Shown piece after piece: positions 18,417 to 27,512 of a DNA stretch of 64,000 nt (the first letter of the stretch is position 1; the number at the start of each line of letters is the position of its first letter). Under the pieces are notes generated by a model. It was given only the letters and a program-made list of their open reading frames with translations. It did no database searches and had not been told where the DNA came from. Origin of the DNA: Marinobacter sp. LQ44 (lineage in GTDB: Bacteria > Pseudomonadota > Gammaproteobacteria > Pseudomonadales > Oleiphilaceae). A program made the position numbers and the translations under genes. The DNA lies in assembly GCF_001447155.2 (NCBI RefSeq), contig NZ_CP014754.1, positions 1,798,001 through 1,862,000 of the forward strand, written 5' to 3'.

Positions 18417-18433
18417 GTTTTATCTAGCGAAAT
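18417..18433 (-). promoter_or_regulatory. Shared operator, site 2 (before fadB-like operon)
   Basis: On the plus strand this reads GTTTTAT-CTA-GCGAAAT. It matches one half of the consensus well and the other poorly, and its closest relative is the site at 37142. It lies 28 bp before the start at 18388. Confidence 0.45.
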
Positions 18434-18488
18434 CAATTAACGATTTAATACAAGTTTAGCCCTTATTTCAACCACCGTTTCGGTTCAG

Positions 18489-18530
18489 GCATAAAAAAAC
18501 CGCAGACTTTCGTCTGCGGTTTTTTTATGC
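18489..18530. terminator. Bidirectional rho-independent terminator
   Basis: ACCGCAGAC and GTCTGCGGT pair around a TTTC loop, with A-runs before and T-runs after, and the symmetry extends to GCATA...TATGC. It ends the iclR-type gene on the minus strand and insulates it from the operon at 18388. Confidence 0.9.
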
Positions 18531-18567
18531 CTTTCTGTCTGATCCGGCCGGCTACCGGCAGCCTGGC

Positions 18568-19395
18568 CTAGACACCGAGCGATTCAATATCCCGGGCTAA
18601 CATAGCCAGCTGGTGAGCATAGGAGTCGCGCAACTTGTCGCCAGGCACCAGGTACGACGGCGCCGCACAGGTCAGAACCATCGTAGTGCCATCCTGCAGG
18701 TGGATAGGTACACCGGCGGAGTTAATGTTCCGATCCCAGTCTCCCAGCGACAGGCAGAAACCGTGCTCCCGGTAATCTTCCATGGCCTGGTCCAGGCCTT
18801 CTTTAATTACCGGCCATTTTTCACCGTACTTCTTCGCCATGGCATCGTCGATCAGCTTGCGGGCCGGGTCGCTGATCGCGCAGTAATAGGCGCGCCCTGC
18901 AGAGGTTGTCGACATAGGCAGCTTCAGGCCAATATCCATCCGCAGGAGGGTTGCTTCAGGCGGCAGCCGGTTTTCTACATAAATCATGTGCAAGCGGTCG
19001 CGACAAGTCAGACCAACCGACATGTTGGTTTGCCGGGCGAACTCGTCCATGTAGGGCTTGGCCAGCTGACGCACCTTCAGGTTTGATACATAGGCGTAAC
19101 CCAGAGCCAGCACGCCGGAACTAAGCTGATACTTTTCCAACTGCTGGTTGTAGCCCAGATAACCCAGCTTGGTCAGCGTATAGGTCATGCGCGAAACGGT
19201 GGGCTTGGGAAGGCCGGTAATTCTGGCAATGTCCTGGTTGCCGAGTATGACAGACCCCTGACTGAACGCGCGCAGAACATCCAGCCCCCGGGACAATGCC
19301 TCCACAAACTTGCGATCCTTACCCGGCTGAACCGGCTCACCATCACCGGATGCCACTTGCAACTCCGGTGAGTTGTCCTGCTGTTTTTTTGCCAT
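18568..19395 (-). CDS. IclR-family transcriptional regulator
   Basis: This regulator has 275 residues. The winged helix-turn-helix spans about residues 30-90 (ALSRGLDVLRAFS; ITGLPKPTVSRMTYTLTKLGYL), and the C-terminal effector domain includes MSTTSAGRAYYCAIS. IclR proteins bind short palindromes and respond to small carboxylates or aromatics. It sits centrally among genes that carry the shared 17-bp palindrome and is the only DNA-binding regulator seen within the catabolic region, so it is the prime candidate to bind that motif. No clear copy of the motif lies before its own gene. Binding itself is an inference. Confidence 0.85.
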   Translation of the reverse strand: MAKKQQDNSPELQVASGDGEPVQPGKDRKFVEALSRGLDVLRAFSQGSVILGNQDIARITGLPKPTVSRMTYTLTKLGYLGYNQQLEKYQLSSGVLALGYAYVSNLKVRQLAKPYMDEFARQTNMSVGLTCRDRLHMIYVENRLPPEATLLRMDIGLKLPMSTTSAGRAYYCAISDPARKLIDDAMAKKYGEKWPVIKEGLDQAMEDYREHGFCLSLGDWDRNINSAGVPIHLQDGTTMVLTCAAPSYLVPGDKLRDSYAHQLAMLARDIESLGV

Positions 19396-19607
19396 AACTT
19401 GCCTATTTCCTGAACTGCGTTGCCTGTCACGGATAGCCTGGCGAACCGTGGGCGTGAAAAGTGGACATATTCTAGTCTATGAGAAACTCAAGAACCACAA
19501 TCTGCCATCAAATTTCATGCCAGATTCGAAACACTGGCATTACCCGATGCCACGAAATAGCCATGACGGAAACCCGGGCAACCTTTACCATAGTATAGCG
19601 ATACTTT

Positions 19608-19624
19608 ATTCTGCAATGCGGAAC
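19608..19624 (+). promoter_or_regulatory. Shared operator, site 3 (before 2-hydroxyacid dehydrogenase)
   Basis: ATTCTGC-AAT-GCGGAAC lies 41 bp before the start codon at 19666. It is a near-perfect match to the consensus. Confidence 0.55.
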
Positions 19625-19665
19625 CAAGTCATATGCACGACAACAAACCATACTCAGGAGCATGT

Positions 19666-20595
19666 ATGAAGGTACTTTTTGTAGCGGGCGATCCCAAACC
19701 AGAGCGCTGGACCGTACCTATCAAACAACTGCTACCAGAAGCAGACATTTATGTCTGGGATCCGGACGGACCGGCGATTAATGCAGACTACGCCATCGTA
19801 TGGCAGCCCCCGGCGAAGCTGTTCGAGCGTGAAACCCGCCTGAAGGCCGTGTTCAACCTGGGCGCCGGTATCGACGGATTGCTGAAAGTCCCCAACCTGC
19901 CGGCAGACCTTACCGTGGTAAGACTGGAAGATGCCGGCATGTCGGTACAGATGGCCGAGCATGTACTGCACCAGATACTGGAAGTCAGCCGGCAGATGGA
20001 GCTGTACCGGGATCAGCAACGCCAGCGGCTGTGGAAGATACACCGCCCCATCAGCCGGAAAGAGTGGCCCATCGGCATTATGGGGCTTGGGCACATCGGC
20101 AAGCGTGTGGCCAGCACACTGGCAAGCCTCGACTATACGGTAAACGGCTGGGCCAGGAGTGAGCACACAGTAGATGGCGTGCGCACCTTCGCAGGCAACG
20201 GGCAACTCGGAGAATTCCTGGGGGCAACCAGGGTGCTGGTTAACACTCTGCCTCTGACCAGCGAAACCGAAAATATCCTTAACTACGACCTCTTCAGCCA
20301 ACTCCAGCCAGACGCGGTACTGATCAACGTTGGCCGGGGTGAACACCTTGTCGAAGACGATCTGCTTCGTGCCCTGAACGAGGAAAAACTTCAGCGCGCC
20401 TCACTGGATGTATTCCGCAAAGAGCCCCTGCCCGTGGGACACCCTTTCTGGGAGCGAACCGACATCACAATCACACCTCACATTTCAGCGCGCACCCTTC
20501 GGGATGCGACCCTGGAGCAGATCACCGGTAAAATCCGCGATCACGCCAAGGGTCTGCCTGTCACAGGCATTGTCGACGTCACCCGCGGCTACTGA
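19666..20595 (+). CDS. D-2-hydroxyacid dehydrogenase (GhrA-like)
   Basis: This 309-residue NAD(P)-dependent reductase is of the glyoxylate/hydroxypyruvate reductase type. The Rossmann motif is GIMGLGHIGKRVAS, the substrate-binding Arg is in NVGRGEHLVEDDL, and the catalytic Glu and His are in FRKEPLPVGHPFW and ITPHISA. The start at 19666 is preferred (CAGGAGCATGT before it) over 19633. It stands alone between operons and carries its own shared-operator site. It may reduce or oxidise a short 2-keto or 2-hydroxy acid made by the pathway. Confidence 0.8.
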   Translation: MKVLFVAGDPKPERWTVPIKQLLPEADIYVWDPDGPAINADYAIVWQPPAKLFERETRLKAVFNLGAGIDGLLKVPNLPADLTVVRLEDAGMSVQMAEHVLHQILEVSRQMELYRDQQRQRLWKIHRPISRKEWPIGIMGLGHIGKRVASTLASLDYTVNGWARSEHTVDGVRTFAGNGQLGEFLGATRVLVNTLPLTSETENILNYDLFSQLQPDAVLINVGRGEHLVEDDLLRALNEEKLQRASLDVFRKEPLPVGHPFWERTDITITPHISARTLRDATLEQITGKIRDHAKGLPVTGIVDVTRGY

Positions 20596-20616
20596 TTCGC
20601 CTGCGAATTCTGCCGG

Positions 20617-21978
20617 TCAACCCAGGACCGGCAGAAGTACCGCAAACACCGCCAGCAATAACAGCAACAGCGGCACCACCAGCAAGACAAAAACACCGTT
20701 CCACTGAAAGGCCACTACGTTACGGGAAACCTGACCAAACCGTGACAGCAACATCACCGACGGCCCGAACGGCGACACCATCATTGCCAGTGAGAAACCA
20801 ATAACCAGGCCAATTGCCACCAGCATCGGGTCAGCCCCGCTAGCCACAAGTTGCGCAAGCATGCCCGACTGCACGCTGAGCACGGTAATCGGAATCACCC
20901 CAGCCATGGAGAACAGCGGCATGATCAGCAGCCCTGCGGCTGCAATCAGGTAACTACCCCAGCCGCTCACCACAAGTCCGCTCAACAGATCTGCCGGCAC
21001 CACAGTGGCAATCGATACCCCAAGCATGGCTGAGCCGGCAAAGATCGCCATTTCGTTGGACATCACCGCCAACTGCCCTACCCCTTCTGCCAATGCCGCC
21101 ACCGGAGAGCGTTCCTGCAACAACATATAAGACAAAGTGACAGCCGGAACAGCCAACATGGCAGCCACCGACACCTTCACGCCCGCCAAGGCAACCAGCA
21201 AAGCCATACAGGCAAACACCACCAGAACCAGAAGCGTCAGTTTGCCCGTTCCTTCTGGCCAGCCGTCGAGCGCAACCCGTTCACTACTGATTTCCCGGAA
21301 GCGCTGCCTTTCCAGCACCCAGCCAACCACGATCATCAGTAACGCTGCGACAAAACCAAAAGGCAAAATCGAGGACCAGCTCAGCTGCGGCAGCTCCCGG
21401 GTCAGAATGGCCACCGCCACACTGGTGGGTGCCACCAATGGCACCAGGGCAAACCCCCGCAAGGCGCTGATCAGCACGCTCCTGAGCCACTGCAGCCGCG
21501 CCGCGCCCTCAATGCCCCGCTCTTTGAGACTGTCCGCCAGGGTGCCGCATAAAAGGCTCATCATCCCGAAGCTGAGTACCGAGGCAATACCGCAGCTCAC
21601 CGCCGCATACTTTGGGTATAAAAGGGATACCCGACCCCCGAGCAGCACATCGTGGATACGCCTGAGGACTTCAAAGCGGCGCACCAGGCACTGCATCATC
21701 CCCAGGCTGCCCAAAAACGCCGAATAGAACGCTGCATCCGACAACGCATCAAGGGCACCGTCCATTCCGAGACGGCCGGTCACAAACAAACCAGCACTAA
21801 ACGTGAGGGAAAGCAGGAACAACGTCCTTGCATAGACCTGAAGGCGCATCGCGCCCAGAACAAACACCAGGATGAATACCAGCCCGGCAGAGGCGCTAAG
21901 GGCTTTGCTCTGCAGACAAATCGCGACAAGCTCCATGACCACGGCACAAGCCAGCAGCCAGCGAAGAGTTCCATTCAT
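20617..21978 (-). CDS. Polytopic membrane transporter, ion-transporter-superfamily-like
   Basis: This protein has 453 residues and about 11-12 hydrophobic segments. The second half holds the pattern MAGVIPITVLSVQSGMLAQ and SLAMMVSPFGPSVMLL, which recalls citrate/dicarboxylate-type secondary carriers and the large subunits of TRAP systems. I cannot place it in a named family. The start is uncertain: ATG at 21978 is chosen, but GTG at 21993 and TTG at 21996 are in frame and no clear ribosome-binding site separates them. It faces the hydroxyacid dehydrogenase tail to tail and is divergent from the thiolase at 22111, so site 22064 might also control it. Confidence 0.7.
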   Translation of the reverse strand: MNGTLRWLLACAVVMELVAICLQSKALSASAGLVFILVFVLGAMRLQVYARTLFLLSLTFSAGLFVTGRLGMDGALDALSDAAFYSAFLGSLGMMQCLVRRFEVLRRIHDVLLGGRVSLLYPKYAAVSCGIASVLSFGMMSLLCGTLADSLKERGIEGAARLQWLRSVLISALRGFALVPLVAPTSVAVAILTRELPQLSWSSILPFGFVAALLMIVVGWVLERQRFREISSERVALDGWPEGTGKLTLLVLVVFACMALLVALAGVKVSVAAMLAVPAVTLSYMLLQERSPVAALAEGVGQLAVMSNEMAIFAGSAMLGVSIATVVPADLLSGLVVSGWGSYLIAAAGLLIMPLFSMAGVIPITVLSVQSGMLAQLVASGADPMLVAIGLVIGFSLAMMVSPFGPSVMLLSRFGQVSRNVVAFQWNGVFVLLVVPLLLLLLAVFAVLLPVLG

Positions 21979-22009
21979 AAACCAGTCAGCCACCAATGAT
22001 GAACAATTC

Positions 22010-22038
22010 TTGCAATTGAGATAGACCCAGATTAGTCT
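22010..22038 (+). promoter_or_regulatory. Candidate promoter before thiolase gene
   Basis: TTGCAA at 22010-22015 and TAGTCT at 22033-22038 are 17 bp apart. As at the TAXI TRAP promoter, the shared operator (22064) would lie just downstream of the predicted start. Confidence 0.4.
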
Positions 22039-22063
22039 TTTCCAATATCATTTACAAAACTAT

Positions 22064-22080
22064 ATTCCGCAGTTCGGAAT
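22064..22080 (+). promoter_or_regulatory. Shared operator, site 4 (before thiolase/gcdH operon)
   Basis: ATTCCGC-AGT-TCGGAAT has one mismatch in an otherwise perfect 7-3-7 palindrome. It is 30 bp before the start at 22111. Confidence 0.6.
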
Positions 22081-22110
22081 TACCTAACCATAATCGATAC
22101 GGCAATTCTT

Positions 22111-23316
22111 ATGAACGCATACATCTATGATGGCTTGAGAACACCATTTGGGCGGCATGCAGGCGCCCTGGCCAAGGTTCGCCCCGACGACCTGCTGGCC
22201 GAGGTCATTCGCGCACTCATTGAGCGCAACGCCTTTGCTCCGGAGAATTATGAAGACGTGATTGCCGGCTGCACCAACCAGGCCGGTGAAGATGCCCGCA
22301 ACCTGGCGCGGCACGCCGGACTGCTGGCAGGCTTGCCGGTTGAAACCGGTGGCCAGACCGTTAACAGGCTGTGCGGCTCAGGCCTTGCCGCCATCATCGA
22401 TGCTGCCCGCGCTATCCGTTGTGGCGAAGGCGACCTGTTCGTAGCCGGCGGTGCCGAGAGCATGAGCCGCGCGCCGTTTGTGCTGGCCAAGTCCGAATCA
22501 CCTTACAGTCGTGAATTCCGCGCCTTTGACAGCACCATTGGTGCCCGCTTCCCGAACCCGCTGATCGAACGCCAGTTCGGCTCGGACACCATGCCGGAAA
22601 CCGCAGACAACATCGCACGCGAGCTGAATCTGTGCCGACTGGAAGTGGATCGCTTTGCCGCACAAAGCCAGGCCCGCTATGAAGCCGCCCGCCAGGACGG
22701 TTTTTTCAAAGACGAGATCCTGCCCATTTCTGTACCTCAGGGCCGCAAACAACCGCCACTGACCGTACAGGACGACGAGCATCCAAGGCCTACATCCAAC
22801 CTCGAGGCGCTTTCCAATCTTCGCTCGCTGGCTGAAGATGGCGTGGTTACTGCCGGCAACGCCTCCGGCGTGAACGATGGCGCTGCCGCCCTGATTATCG
22901 GCTCCGAAGAAGCCGGCAAGCGGGCTGGCATCCAGCCCCGCGCACGTATCGTATCGGCTGCCATCGCCGGCGTTGCGCCCAATGTAATGGGCTACGGCCC
23001 GGTTCCGGCAAGCCAGAAAGCCCTGGCCCGGGCAGGCCTGACACTAAAAGACATGGATGTAATCGAGATCAACGAGGCGTTCGCCGCCCAGGTTCTCGGT
23101 TGCACCACCAAACTGGGAATCGATCCTTCCGATTCCAGACTCAACCCGAACGGCGGCGCCATCGCCGTGGGGCACCCTCTTGGCGCTTCCGGCGCCCGGA
23201 TTGCCCTGACGGCGGTACGCCAACTCGAACGTACCGGTGGCCGTTACGCTCTGATCAGCATGTGCATTGGTGTAGGCCAGGGCATTGCTGCTGTAATTGA
23301 ACGGGTTTCCAACTAA
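22111..23316 (+). CDS. Acetyl-CoA C-acyltransferase (PcaF/PaaJ-like thiolase)
   Basis: This thiolase has 401 residues. The nucleophile is Cys88 in VNRLCGSGLAAI. The GGAESMSRAPFVLAK block, NPNGGAIAVGHPLGASGAR and CIGVGQGIA are as in 3-oxoadipyl-CoA thiolases, which usually have 400-401 residues. It forms an operon with the glutaryl-CoA-dehydrogenase-like gene 18 bp downstream. It could cleave 3-oxoadipyl-CoA or acetoacetyl-CoA; the neighbouring gene favours a dicarboxyl-CoA route through glutaryl-CoA to acetyl-CoA. Confidence 0.85.
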   Translation: MNAYIYDGLRTPFGRHAGALAKVRPDDLLAEVIRALIERNAFAPENYEDVIAGCTNQAGEDARNLARHAGLLAGLPVETGGQTVNRLCGSGLAAIIDAARAIRCGEGDLFVAGGAESMSRAPFVLAKSESPYSREFRAFDSTIGARFPNPLIERQFGSDTMPETADNIARELNLCRLEVDRFAAQSQARYEAARQDGFFKDEILPISVPQGRKQPPLTVQDDEHPRPTSNLEALSNLRSLAEDGVVTAGNASGVNDGAAALIIGSEEAGKRAGIQPRARIVSAAIAGVAPNVMGYGPVPASQKALARAGLTLKDMDVIEINEAFAAQVLGCTTKLGIDPSDSRLNPNGGAIAVGHPLGASGARIALTAVRQLERTGGRYALISMCIGVGQGIAAVIERVSN

Positions 23317-23334
23317 CTTTTCAGGAGAACAACA

Positions 23335-24504
23335 ATGGCTTCCGCACCTTGGGACGACCTGCTGAACTTTGAATCACAACTGGACGAAACCGAGCGTCAG
23401 GTACGCGACAGCATTCGCAGCTTCTGCGATAACCGTCTGATGCCCGGCATCGTCGAGGCAAACCGCCACGAAAAATTCGACCGCAGCATCTTCACCGAAA
23501 TGGGTGAACTGGGCATGCTGGGTGCCACCCTGCCGGAAGAGTACGGCGGCCCCGGCCTGAACCACGTGTGCTACGGCCTGATCGCACGGGAAGTTGAGCG
23601 GGTCGACTCCGCCTACCGCTCGGCCCTGAGCGTACAGTCTTCACTGGTGATGTACCCGATCTTCTCTTACGGCAAAGAAGAGCTGAAAAAGCGCATTCTG
23701 CCGAAACTGGCCTCTGGCGAGTTTGTTGGCTGCTTCGGCCTGACCGAACCCAACCACGGGTCTGACCCCGGCGGCATGGAAACCCGCGCCAAGAAAGTTG
23801 ACGGCGGCTACCTGCTGAGCGGCTCCAAGACCTGGATCACCAACTCCCCGATTGCCGACGTTTGTGTGGTCTGGGCCAAGCTGGACGGCGTGGTAAACGG
23901 CTTTGTGATCGAGCGCGAAGGCGCCAAGGGCCTGGAAACTCCGAAAATTCAGGGCAAATTCTCTCTGCGCGCATCCGACACCGGCTCTATCTTTATGGAC
24001 GAAGTCTTCGTTCCTGAAGAAAACCGCCTGGAAGTTGAAGGCCTGAAAGGCCCGCTGAGCTGCCTTACCAAGGCTCGCTACGGCATCAGCTGGGGCGCAC
24101 TGGGTGCTGCGGAATTCTGCTGGCATGCAGCCCGCAACTACACCCTGGAGCGCAAGCAGTTTGGCAAGCCCCTGGCCGCCAACCAGCTGATCCAGAAGAA
24201 GCTGGTAGACATGCAGACTGAAATCACCCTCGGCCTGCAGTCTGTGCTGCAGCTGGGCCGCATGATGGATGCCGGCATTGCCACCCCGGATTCCGTTTCC
24301 CTTCTGAAGCGTAACAACTGTGGCAAGGCCCTGGACATCGCCCGCGTAGCCCGCGATATGCACGGTGGCAACGGTATCGCTGATGAATACCACGTTATCC
24401 GCCACGTTATGAACCTGGAAGCGGTTAACACCTACGAAGGCACCCACGACGTCCACGCCCTGATTCTGGGCCGTGGTCAGACCGGTATTCAGGCCTTCAG
24501 CTGA
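23335..24504 (+). CDS. gcdH: Glutaryl-CoA dehydrogenase-like acyl-CoA dehydrogenase
   Basis: This protein has 389 residues, close to known GcdH. It shows [40 protein letters not shown] and [19 protein letters not shown], and the catalytic Glu in [16 protein letters not shown]. These blocks are characteristic of GcdH, which oxidises and decarboxylates glutaryl-CoA to crotonyl-CoA. TCAGGAG lies before the ATG. A strong terminator follows at 24530. The glutaryl-CoA specificity is an inference from sequence pattern. Confidence 0.85.
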   Translation: MASAPWDDLLNFESQLDETERQVRDSIRSFCDNRLMPGIVEANRHEKFDRSIFTEMGELGMLGATLPEEYGGPGLNHVCYGLIAREVERVDSAYRSALSVQSSLVMYPIFSYGKEELKKRILPKLASGEFVGCFGLTEPNHGSDPGGMETRAKKVDGGYLLSGSKTWITNSPIADVCVVWAKLDGVVNGFVIEREGAKGLETPKIQGKFSLRASDTGSIFMDEVFVPEENRLEVEGLKGPLSCLTKARYGISWGALGAAEFCWHAARNYTLERKQFGKPLAANQLIQKKLVDMQTEITLGLQSVLQLGRMMDAGIATPDSVSLLKRNNCGKALDIARVARDMHGGNGIADEYHVIRHVMNLEAVNTYEGTHDVHALILGRGQTGIQAFS

Positions 24505-24529
24505 TTCCTCCGGAAACAGCACTCCTGAA

Positions 24530-24551
24530 CCCCTCTACGGAGGGGTTTTTT
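24530..24551 (+). terminator. Terminator after gcdH
   Basis: CCCCTC-TACG-GAGGGG is followed by six T residues. Confidence 0.9.
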
Positions 24552-24590
24552 GTGCCCGGCGCCTCGAGTCCTACACTTCTCGCGCGGGCA

Positions 24591-24623
24591 TAAAAAAGCC
24601 CCGGTGTGCAGCGCACCCGGGGC
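24591..24623 (-). terminator. Terminator after DcaP-like porin gene
   Basis: On the minus strand a GCCCCGGGTGC...CACACCGGGGC stem is followed by TTTTTTA, 49 bp past the porin stop. Confidence 0.8.
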
Positions 24624-24671
24624 AAGCGATGAAATACCTGATATTCGTTTTAACTCAACGGAAATCGCTGA

Positions 24672-25985
24672 TCAAAATGACAGCTTCGCGGAAGCCATAA
24701 CCTGCTCATACTGCTGACTGCCGCTGCCGGCGATCTCGCCAAAGTCCCAGTAGGCATACTCAAGACCCAGAGTCAGGTTCTTATGAGCGGACCACAGCAG
24801 GTTAGCGTGGACTGAGGTGGAGGAGTCGAAATAGCTGAGAGTCCCTGCAGGAGAGAATTCCAGATCGTCCACAATCTCGGTATGGGAAACCGTCAGGTTA
24901 CTTCTCCAGGTTGAACTCCAGAAGTGACGGTAGGCCGCAGTCACCCCGTAGGTATTCAGCGGCTCAACCTTTCCAGCCGCCTGCTCGGCCCGGTCCACAT
25001 CCGGGTAGGTGAACAGTCCCATGTAACGGCCAAGCGCTCCATAGCTGTACTGCAGACGCAGGTCATCACGGCCAAACGTAGGAATACGGGCACTCAGAGA
25101 TACAGCACCGGCTGCCTTGGTGTCCTCCGCAGCATCATCTTCCAGATGGCGCAGCAGGGCCGCAACAGAGTAGATACCGTAGTTGCCGCGAGTCTGATAG
25201 CGCGCTACGAGATCCGGATAGGACTGATCGCCATAGGATTCAGAGCCAAAACCATCTTCCGGGTTTTCGAGGGCGACCATCAACTTGCCACCCGGAGCGG
25301 ACATGTTATAGCGGAGCATCGGCTGTCGGGTATAGATAAAGGCAGCCTGTTTACCTTGGTCCAGAATCTCTGGCAATGCAGCCAGATCGGTAAAGGTTGT
25401 GAAGGTCTGGCCAAAATCCCAACCATTCCAGGAGCCATACGCCTGCCGCATGCGCGGATTATAGCTGTTTGAGACAACTTCATTGCCGGGAGCATCAGCC
25501 GCGGTGTTGAAATCCATTTCGATGTACGTGGTCAAATCATGGCCGGCAACATCCTCGGTCTTGGTACCAATGCTGATACGAGATTCACGGGCAGAGAAGC
25601 CTGTTTTCCAGTCGCTTTCACCTTCATTGGCCGCCTTGGCAAGCGTCCGGGGCAAACCAATGGAGTAACCGTTGCTGATTCCATTACCGTTGGATCCGAA
25701 AATCACATCGGCCTTGATGAACCCGCCAAATGAAATCGTGGTGTCACCAATCTTGATGCCTTTGCCATCACGCAACAGATAACGGCTATCGTCCCGCGTT
25801 TCAGGGGCAGTCGACACAGCACCTTCCAGCTTTCCTTCCAGAACCTGGATGCGCTCACGCAGCTCTTCCAGCTCTGTGTTGCTCTGCGCCTGGGCAGTTA
25901 CCGAGCCAAGCATCAGCAGAGGTGCACCCGCCAGGGCTACGGCGCGGACCAGCGGATGGGTGGCAAAACGGGTTGTTGTTGTCAT
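24672..25985 (-). CDS. DcaP-like outer-membrane porin
   Basis: This 437-residue protein has a signal peptide of about 34 residues ending SVTAQAQ. A short coiled-coil stretch rich in Leu/Glu (LEELRERIQVLEGKL) precedes the beta-barrel, as in DcaP trimers. The C-terminus ends in Phe (SAKLSF), the outer-membrane assembly signal. DcaP channels were first linked to dicarboxylic acid uptake in Acinetobacter. The start at 25985 is chosen because it begins the signal peptide and has GAGG upstream; a frame-open extension to 26126 is not a signal sequence. A perfect shared-operator palindrome lies 79 bp upstream. It probably admits the pathway substrate. Confidence 0.82.
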   Translation of the reverse strand: MTTTTRFATHPLVRAVALAGAPLLMLGSVTAQAQSNTELEELRERIQVLEGKLEGAVSTAPETRDDSRYLLRDGKGIKIGDTTISFGGFIKADVIFGSNGNGISNGYSIGLPRTLAKAANEGESDWKTGFSARESRISIGTKTEDVAGHDLTTYIEMDFNTAADAPGNEVVSNSYNPRMRQAYGSWNGWDFGQTFTTFTDLAALPEILDQGKQAAFIYTRQPMLRYNMSAPGGKLMVALENPEDGFGSESYGDQSYPDLVARYQTRGNYGIYSVAALLRHLEDDAAEDTKAAGAVSLSARIPTFGRDDLRLQYSYGALGRYMGLFTYPDVDRAEQAAGKVEPLNTYGVTAAYRHFWSSTWRSNLTVSHTEIVDDLEFSPAGTLSYFDSSTSVHANLLWSAHKNLTLGLEYAYWDFGEIAGSGSQQYEQVMASAKLSF

Positions 25986-26063
25986 CTTGAAAAACCTCGC
26001 ATCGGAGTTGGTTAGCGTCTTTATTGTTAAATCTCCGGGACTGGTACAGACCCTACCGCAAAA

Positions 26064-26080
26064 ATTCCGCACAGCGGAAT
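26064..26080 (-). promoter_or_regulatory. Shared operator, site 5 (before DcaP-like porin)
   Basis: ATTCCGC-ACA-GCGGAAT is a perfect 7-3-7 palindrome, the best copy in the window. Confidence 0.65.
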
Positions 26081-26255
26081 GGTGGGTTATTTGCATTTCA
26101 TTATGCAGTACCATCTTCCACGACAACGAATATAGATGAAGAATTTTAGATCAACAAGTCCATTTATCTTTTTGCATGTCTACAACGATGCATTTTTTTG
26201 ACAGTTGATTCCGTTAGCATTGACATCCACCGTTTGGTTGATGGATCATGGAACA

Positions 26256-26272
26256 ATTCTGCTATGCGGTAT
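26256..26272 (+). promoter_or_regulatory. Shared operator, site 6 (before paired acyl-CoA dehydrogenases)
   Basis: ATTCTGC-TAT-GCGGTAT lies 33 bp before the start at 26306. It shares a divergent intergenic region with site 5. Confidence 0.55.
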
Positions 26273-26305
26273 ACATTTTCGCTAAGAGCACGGTGAGGGT
26301 TACCT

Positions 26306-27502
26306 ATGAACATGAATTACACAGCCGAGGAATTGGCTTTCCGCGATGAAGTTCGCGCATTTCTGGATGCCAAGCTGCCTGAAGACATCGCAGCCAAGGT
26401 GAAAGGCTTTCGCAAGCTGAGCAAGGAAGACCACCAGCGGTGGCAAAAAATTCTCAGCGAGCAAGGCTGGTACGCCACGCACTGGCCGGAACAGTACGGG
26501 GGTGTCAGCTGGACACCGGTCCAGAAGCACATCTGGGATGAAGAGTCCTGCCGTTACGGTGTGCCCCGCTCCATTCCCTTCGGCGTAAATATGGTGGCTC
26601 CGGTCATCATCAAGTTCGGCTCCGAAGAACAGAAGCAGCAATACCTGCCCCGGATTCTGAGCGGCGAAGACTGGTGGTGTCAGGGTTATTCCGAGCCAGG
26701 CGCGGGTTCTGACCTGGCTTCCCTGAAAACACGGGCTGTGCGCGAAGGCGACCATTACATCGTTAATGGCCAGAAGACCTGGACCACGCTGGGCCAGCAC
26801 GCCAACATGATCTTCTGCCTGGTACGCACCAACACAGAAGTGAAGGCGCAGGAAGGCATCTCATTCCTGCTGATCGACATGAACACCCCGGGTATTACCG
26901 TTCGTCCGATCATCACGCTGGACGGTGAGCATGAAGTTAACGAAGTCTTCTTCGAAGACGTGAAGGTTCCCGTCGAGAACCTGGTGGGTGAAGAAGATAA
27001 AGGCTGGACCTACGCCAAGTACCTGCTCACCTACGAGCGTACCGGCCTGGCGGGCATCGGCCTGTCCAAGGCAGCACTGACACACCTCAAGCAGCTGGCC
27101 AGCCGTCGGGTGAAGAACGGCAAACCCCTGATTCAGGATCCGACCTTCAGCCAACGTATCGCGCAGGTCGAAATCGACCTGATGGCAGCAGCGATCAGCA
27201 ACCTGAGAATTGTTGCCTCGGTAGAAGGCGGCGGCGTTCCGGGAGCGGAAAGCTCTATGCTGAAAGTGCGCGGCACCGAGATTCGCCAGGCTATCAACGA
27301 CCTGGCACGCCGGGCGATCGGACCTTACGCCATTCCGTTTGTTGAAGAAGAGATGGACCAGGCCTATGACGGCGAATTCTTGTCTGACCCGGATGCTGCG
27401 CCCCTGGCTGCCCATTACTTCAACAACCGCAAGCTGTCTATTTTCGGTGGATCAAACGAGATCCAGAAGAACATCGTTTCGAAAATGATTCTGGGACTTT
27501 AA
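26306..27502 (+). CDS. Acyl-CoA dehydrogenase, large-type partner of a pair
   Basis: This protein has 398 residues. Motifs are WCQGYSEPGAGSDLASLKTR (flavin/substrate loop), NGQKTWTTLGQHANMIF, and the C-terminal SIFGGSNEIQKNIVSKMILG. It resembles the larger subunits of heteromeric acyl-CoA dehydrogenases that act on ring-bearing or branched acyl-CoAs. The next gene, 10 bp downstream, encodes a second shorter acyl-CoA dehydrogenase, the usual arrangement for such alpha2-beta2 enzymes. The start at 26306 follows GGTGAGGGTTACCT; a second ATG at 26312 is possible. Confidence 0.85.
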   Translation: MNMNYTAEELAFRDEVRAFLDAKLPEDIAAKVKGFRKLSKEDHQRWQKILSEQGWYATHWPEQYGGVSWTPVQKHIWDEESCRYGVPRSIPFGVNMVAPVIIKFGSEEQKQQYLPRILSGEDWWCQGYSEPGAGSDLASLKTRAVREGDHYIVNGQKTWTTLGQHANMIFCLVRTNTEVKAQEGISFLLIDMNTPGITVRPIITLDGEHEVNEVFFEDVKVPVENLVGEEDKGWTYAKYLLTYERTGLAGIGLSKAALTHLKQLASRRVKNGKPLIQDPTFSQRIAQVEIDLMAAAISNLRIVASVEGGGVPGAESSMLKVRGTEIRQAINDLARRAIGPYAIPFVEEEMDQAYDGEFLSDPDAAPLAAHYFNNRKLSIFGGSNEIQKNIVSKMILGL

Positions 27503-27512
27503 GGAGGCGACC